Shown piece by piece: positions 4,851 through 6,394 of a stretch of DNA of 6,394 nucleotides (the first letter of the stretch is position 1; each line of letters begins with the position of its first letter). The position numbers were made by a program, and so were the translations under genes. The DNA comes from RUG12395 sp045541735. Lineage in GTDB: Bacteria; Bacillota; Clostridia; Oscillospirales; CAG-272. The notes below the pieces were generated by a model that made no database searches, had not been told where the DNA came from, and worked only from the letters and a program-made list of their open reading frames with translations. Where the stretch lies: the NCBI GenBank assembly GCA_045541735.1, contig JAZQJQ010000083.1:1-6394 (forward strand), written 5' to 3'.

Positions 4851-6394
4851 ATGGAAAAGAAATTATCTGTAAAAGATCTTACTATCTCCTTCCGTACCAC
4901 CAACGGTAAGGTTCAGGCGGTAAGAGGTATAGATTTTGAACTTAATAAGGGCGAAACTCTTGCCATCGTAGGTGAGTCCGGTTCCGGTAAGTCCGTAACC
5001 AGCAAGGCGATCCTCGGTATTCTTGCCGGAAACTCTATCGTAGAGGGAGGCGAGATAATTTACGACGGTAAGGATCTTCTCAAGATCTCCGAGGAGGATT
5101 TCCATAAGATCCGCGGAGATAAGATCGCGATGATCTTCCAGGATCCTATGTCCAGCCTTAACCCTATCGTTAAGATAGGCCGTCAGCTTACCGAGGCGAT
5201 GCTTCTTAAAGGCAAGGCACGTCAGAAGGAAAGCAAGATAAACTTCAATACCACGCTCGCTAAGCTTAACGAGGCAATGGCAGAGGCTATTGCCAAGGGC
5301 GATGCGGCAAAGACAAAGCAGCTTGAAGAAAAGTGCAAGGATTTTGATAAGTTCGAATACAAGCACATCGAGCTCGAGTCCGCTTGGAATACCGCTCACG
5401 AGGCTGCGATCGAGGCTCATACCGAAGCAGACAGTCTTATATTCGAGATCGAGAAGAACGCGGCAAACGACGTTAAGTACCGTCTTACGGAAATTAAAAA
5501 GGATGCGCTTGAGTCGGTTCACGCAAATGTTGTCGATGCAAAAAAGGATGAGCTGGCAAACGCCGCAAACGCACTTCTTTCTACCTATGCCGCACAGAAG
5601 AAATCGGGAGATCTTACTCCTCTTCTGCCTCTTCTCACCGTTATCCGCGATATAACCGCGGAGGCTGCCGAATATCCTGCACCCAATTTCTTTGCTCTTG
5701 GATATTTTTATACCTTCAGCGGCGGCAAGGAGCTTCCCAAGCTTCCCGTAGACGAGCTGAACGCATATCTGCGCAAGTATCTTGACGATAACTTTATGCT
5801 CAGCTTCATTGCCGATGCAAAGCAGGGACTTATGCTCTCCGCTGAGAAGGCATATGCGGCAAAAGCAGTTGCCATCGAGGCTCTCAAGGCAAACAGGGAC
5901 GTGTTCTGCGCCGATGCTCTCGATAAGAAGATCTGCCTTGAGGCGCACAAAAAGATGAGCGAAGCAGTAAATTCCTCCATCGACCGTCTCGAGCTTATCA
6001 AGGACAGCTTTGCATACACCTTTGAGGTCGGCGTTAAGGCCGATATCGAAAAGTACTTCGTTTCCATCGGCAAGAATGCAAAGGAAGAGAAGCGCTACGC
6101 AAAGGAGCAGGCGAAGTACGAGCGTATGGTCAGCGCGGGCAAATCCCCCGACTGGAAGGTAAAACCTGCCGCTCTTACCAGTCTAGAGCAGGTAAAGAAG
6201 AACATTCTCAACCAGATAGACCGCCTTATCGAGCACTACGAGCGCGCTCTTGAAAACAGAGCAAACCGCGATTTTGATAAAGAGACCGTCGCTATGATAG
6301 ACTACCTCAAGGAGAACGCTTCCGGCGTTGTTCACAAGGTAACCAAGGATATGGCTAAGCACCGCGCCATCAAGCTGATGGAAGAGGTCGGTAT
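4851..6394 (+). CDS. oppD: Opp/Dpp-family ABC transporter ATP-binding protein OppD with a long internal insertion, 3'-truncated
   Basis: Cytoplasmic ATPase subunit that drives import; it normally pairs with OppF, which would be expected downstream. The ATG at 4851 follows the oppC TAA by one base, with AGGAG at 4834-4838 inside the oppC end. The frame is open for 514 codons to the window end. The N-terminal lobe is standard: an aromatic residue (F14) near the A-loop position, AVRGIDFELNKGE (23-35), Walker A GESGSGKS (41-48, nucleotides 4971-4994), and the Q-loop FQDPMSSLNP (96-105) with Gln at 97. After RQLTEAMLLKGKA (111-123) the family sequence is interrupted by about 375 residues, then resumes as AKHRAIKLMEEVG (502-514), the helix that normally leads to the signature motif. 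Signature, Walker B, H-loop and the C-terminal OppD region lie outside the window, so catalytic completeness cannot be confirmed. Ordinary OppD is about 320-350 residues in total; this would be near 700. Confidence 0.9.
   Translation, partial: MEKKLSVKDLTISFRTTNGKVQAVRGIDFELNKGETLAIVGESGSGKSVTSKAILGILAGNSIVEGGEIIYDGKDLLKISEEDFHKIRGDKIAMIFQDPMSSLNPIVKIGRQLTEAMLLKGKARQKESKINFNTTLAKLNEAMAEAIAKGDAAKTKQLEEKCKDFDKFEYKHIELESAWNTAHEAAIEAHTEADSLIFEIEKNAANDVKYRLTEIKKDALESVHANVVDAKKDELANAANALLSTYAAQKKSGDLTPLLPLLTVIRDITAEAAEYPAPNFFALGYFYTFSGGKELPKLPVDELNAYLRKYLDDNFMLSFIADAKQGLMLSAEKAYAAKAVAIEALKANRDVFCADALDKKICLEAHKKMSEAVNSSIDRLELIKDSFAYTFEVGVKADIEKYFVSIGKNAKEEKRYAKEQAKYERMVSAGKSPDWKVKPAALTSLEQVKKNILNQIDRLIEHYERALENRANRDFDKETVAMIDYLKENASGVVHKVTKDMAKHRAIKLMEEVG
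5223..6341 (+). other. Long, mainly helical insertion inside the OppD helical subdomain
   Basis: OppD residues about 125-497. Family sequence stops after MLLKGKA and restarts at about AKHRAIKLM. The insert is rich in Ala, Lys and Glu, with long stretches lacking Pro and Gly (about 125-250, 303-428 and 443-488) that look like amphipathic helices or coiled coil. A different central section at about 251-302 has several Pro and aromatic residues, including YPAPNFF (275-281) and YFYTFSGG (285-292). A second break (SAGKSPDWKVKPA, 428-440) divides the C-terminal half. Three Cys lie at 162, 353 and 362. There is no second nucleotide-binding motif, membrane segment or intein-type junction. Codon style matches the flanking ATPase, and the frame is continuous. 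I do not recognise a named domain. Confidence 0.85.

Noticed and set aside
4037..4903. Open frame of 288 codons on the minus strand opposite oppC
   Set aside because: It overlaps the conserved GTDEYGRD, EAA and C-terminal motifs of OppC in the other strand; no family features are seen in its product.
5290..5655. Out-of-frame + strand open frame of 121 codons within the oppD insert
   Set aside because: Ser/Arg-rich product typical of a shifted reading of a Lys/Glu/Ala-rich helical gene, without a ribosome-binding site.
4863..5948. Long open frame of 361 codons on the minus strand opposite oppD
   Set aside because: It lies wholly opposite the OppD Walker A region and insert, has no ribosome-binding context, and its Leu/Cys-rich product looks like a reverse reading of biased codons. 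The + frame carries clear ABC motifs.
5223..6341. OppD insert as an intein or in-frame mobile element
   Set aside because: No intein splice residues (Cys/Ser at the start, His-Asn at the end), no homing-endonuclease motif, and the site is a helical loop rather than a catalytic motif where inteins usually sit.
1..6394. CRISPR arrays, tRNA/rRNA genes, insertion sequences
   Set aside because: No regularly spaced direct repeats, no cloverleaf or rRNA-like stretches and no transposase or terminal inverted repeats were seen; nearly all the window is accounted for by the four transporter genes.

Overview
The window is a + strand segment of an oligopeptide/dipeptide-type (Opp/Dpp) ABC importer locus. 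It reads substrate-binding protein (3' part only), intergenic regulatory gap, permease OppB, permease OppC, ATPase OppD (5' part only). All four reading frames point the same way. Balanced base composition, strong AGGAG-type ribosome-binding sites, an OppC N-terminus rich in Lys/Asp ahead of the first membrane segment, and the codon style suggest a Gram-positive anaerobe of the Clostridia (Oscillospiraceae/Lachnospiraceae-like gut bacteria). That taxonomic placement is inference; no marker gene is present.

Layout: positions 1-2062 hold the last ~687 codons of a large SBP_bac_5-family extracellular binding protein. Positions 2063-2293 form a structured spacer: a small hairpin and a perfect palindrome just after the stop, a very strong GC-rich hairpin without a U-tract, a possible promoter, and a long two-part palindrome ending three bases before the oppB Shine-Dalgarno. 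Positions 2294-3250 encode OppB (318 aa, ordinary). Positions 3284-4849 encode OppC (521 aa), enlarged by about 200 residues in the extracytoplasmic loop after TM1. From 4851 to the window end runs OppD (514 codons visible), whose Walker A and Q-loop are normal but which carries about 375 extra, mostly helical residues between the Q-loop and the helix that normally leads to the signature motif. The signature, Walker B and H-loop lie beyond the window.

Working together: the binding protein would capture peptide (or another small ligand) outside the cell, OppB and OppC would form the channel, and OppD with a second ATPase (probably encoded downstream) would power import. The notable point is that three of the four subunits are larger than their families' usual size, with the additions on both faces of the membrane: the binding protein and the OppC loop outside, the OppD helical arm inside. 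The OppD insertion leaves and re-enters the ATPase at the same topological place as the coiled coil of Rad50/SMC ATPases, and is the best candidate here for something undescribed.
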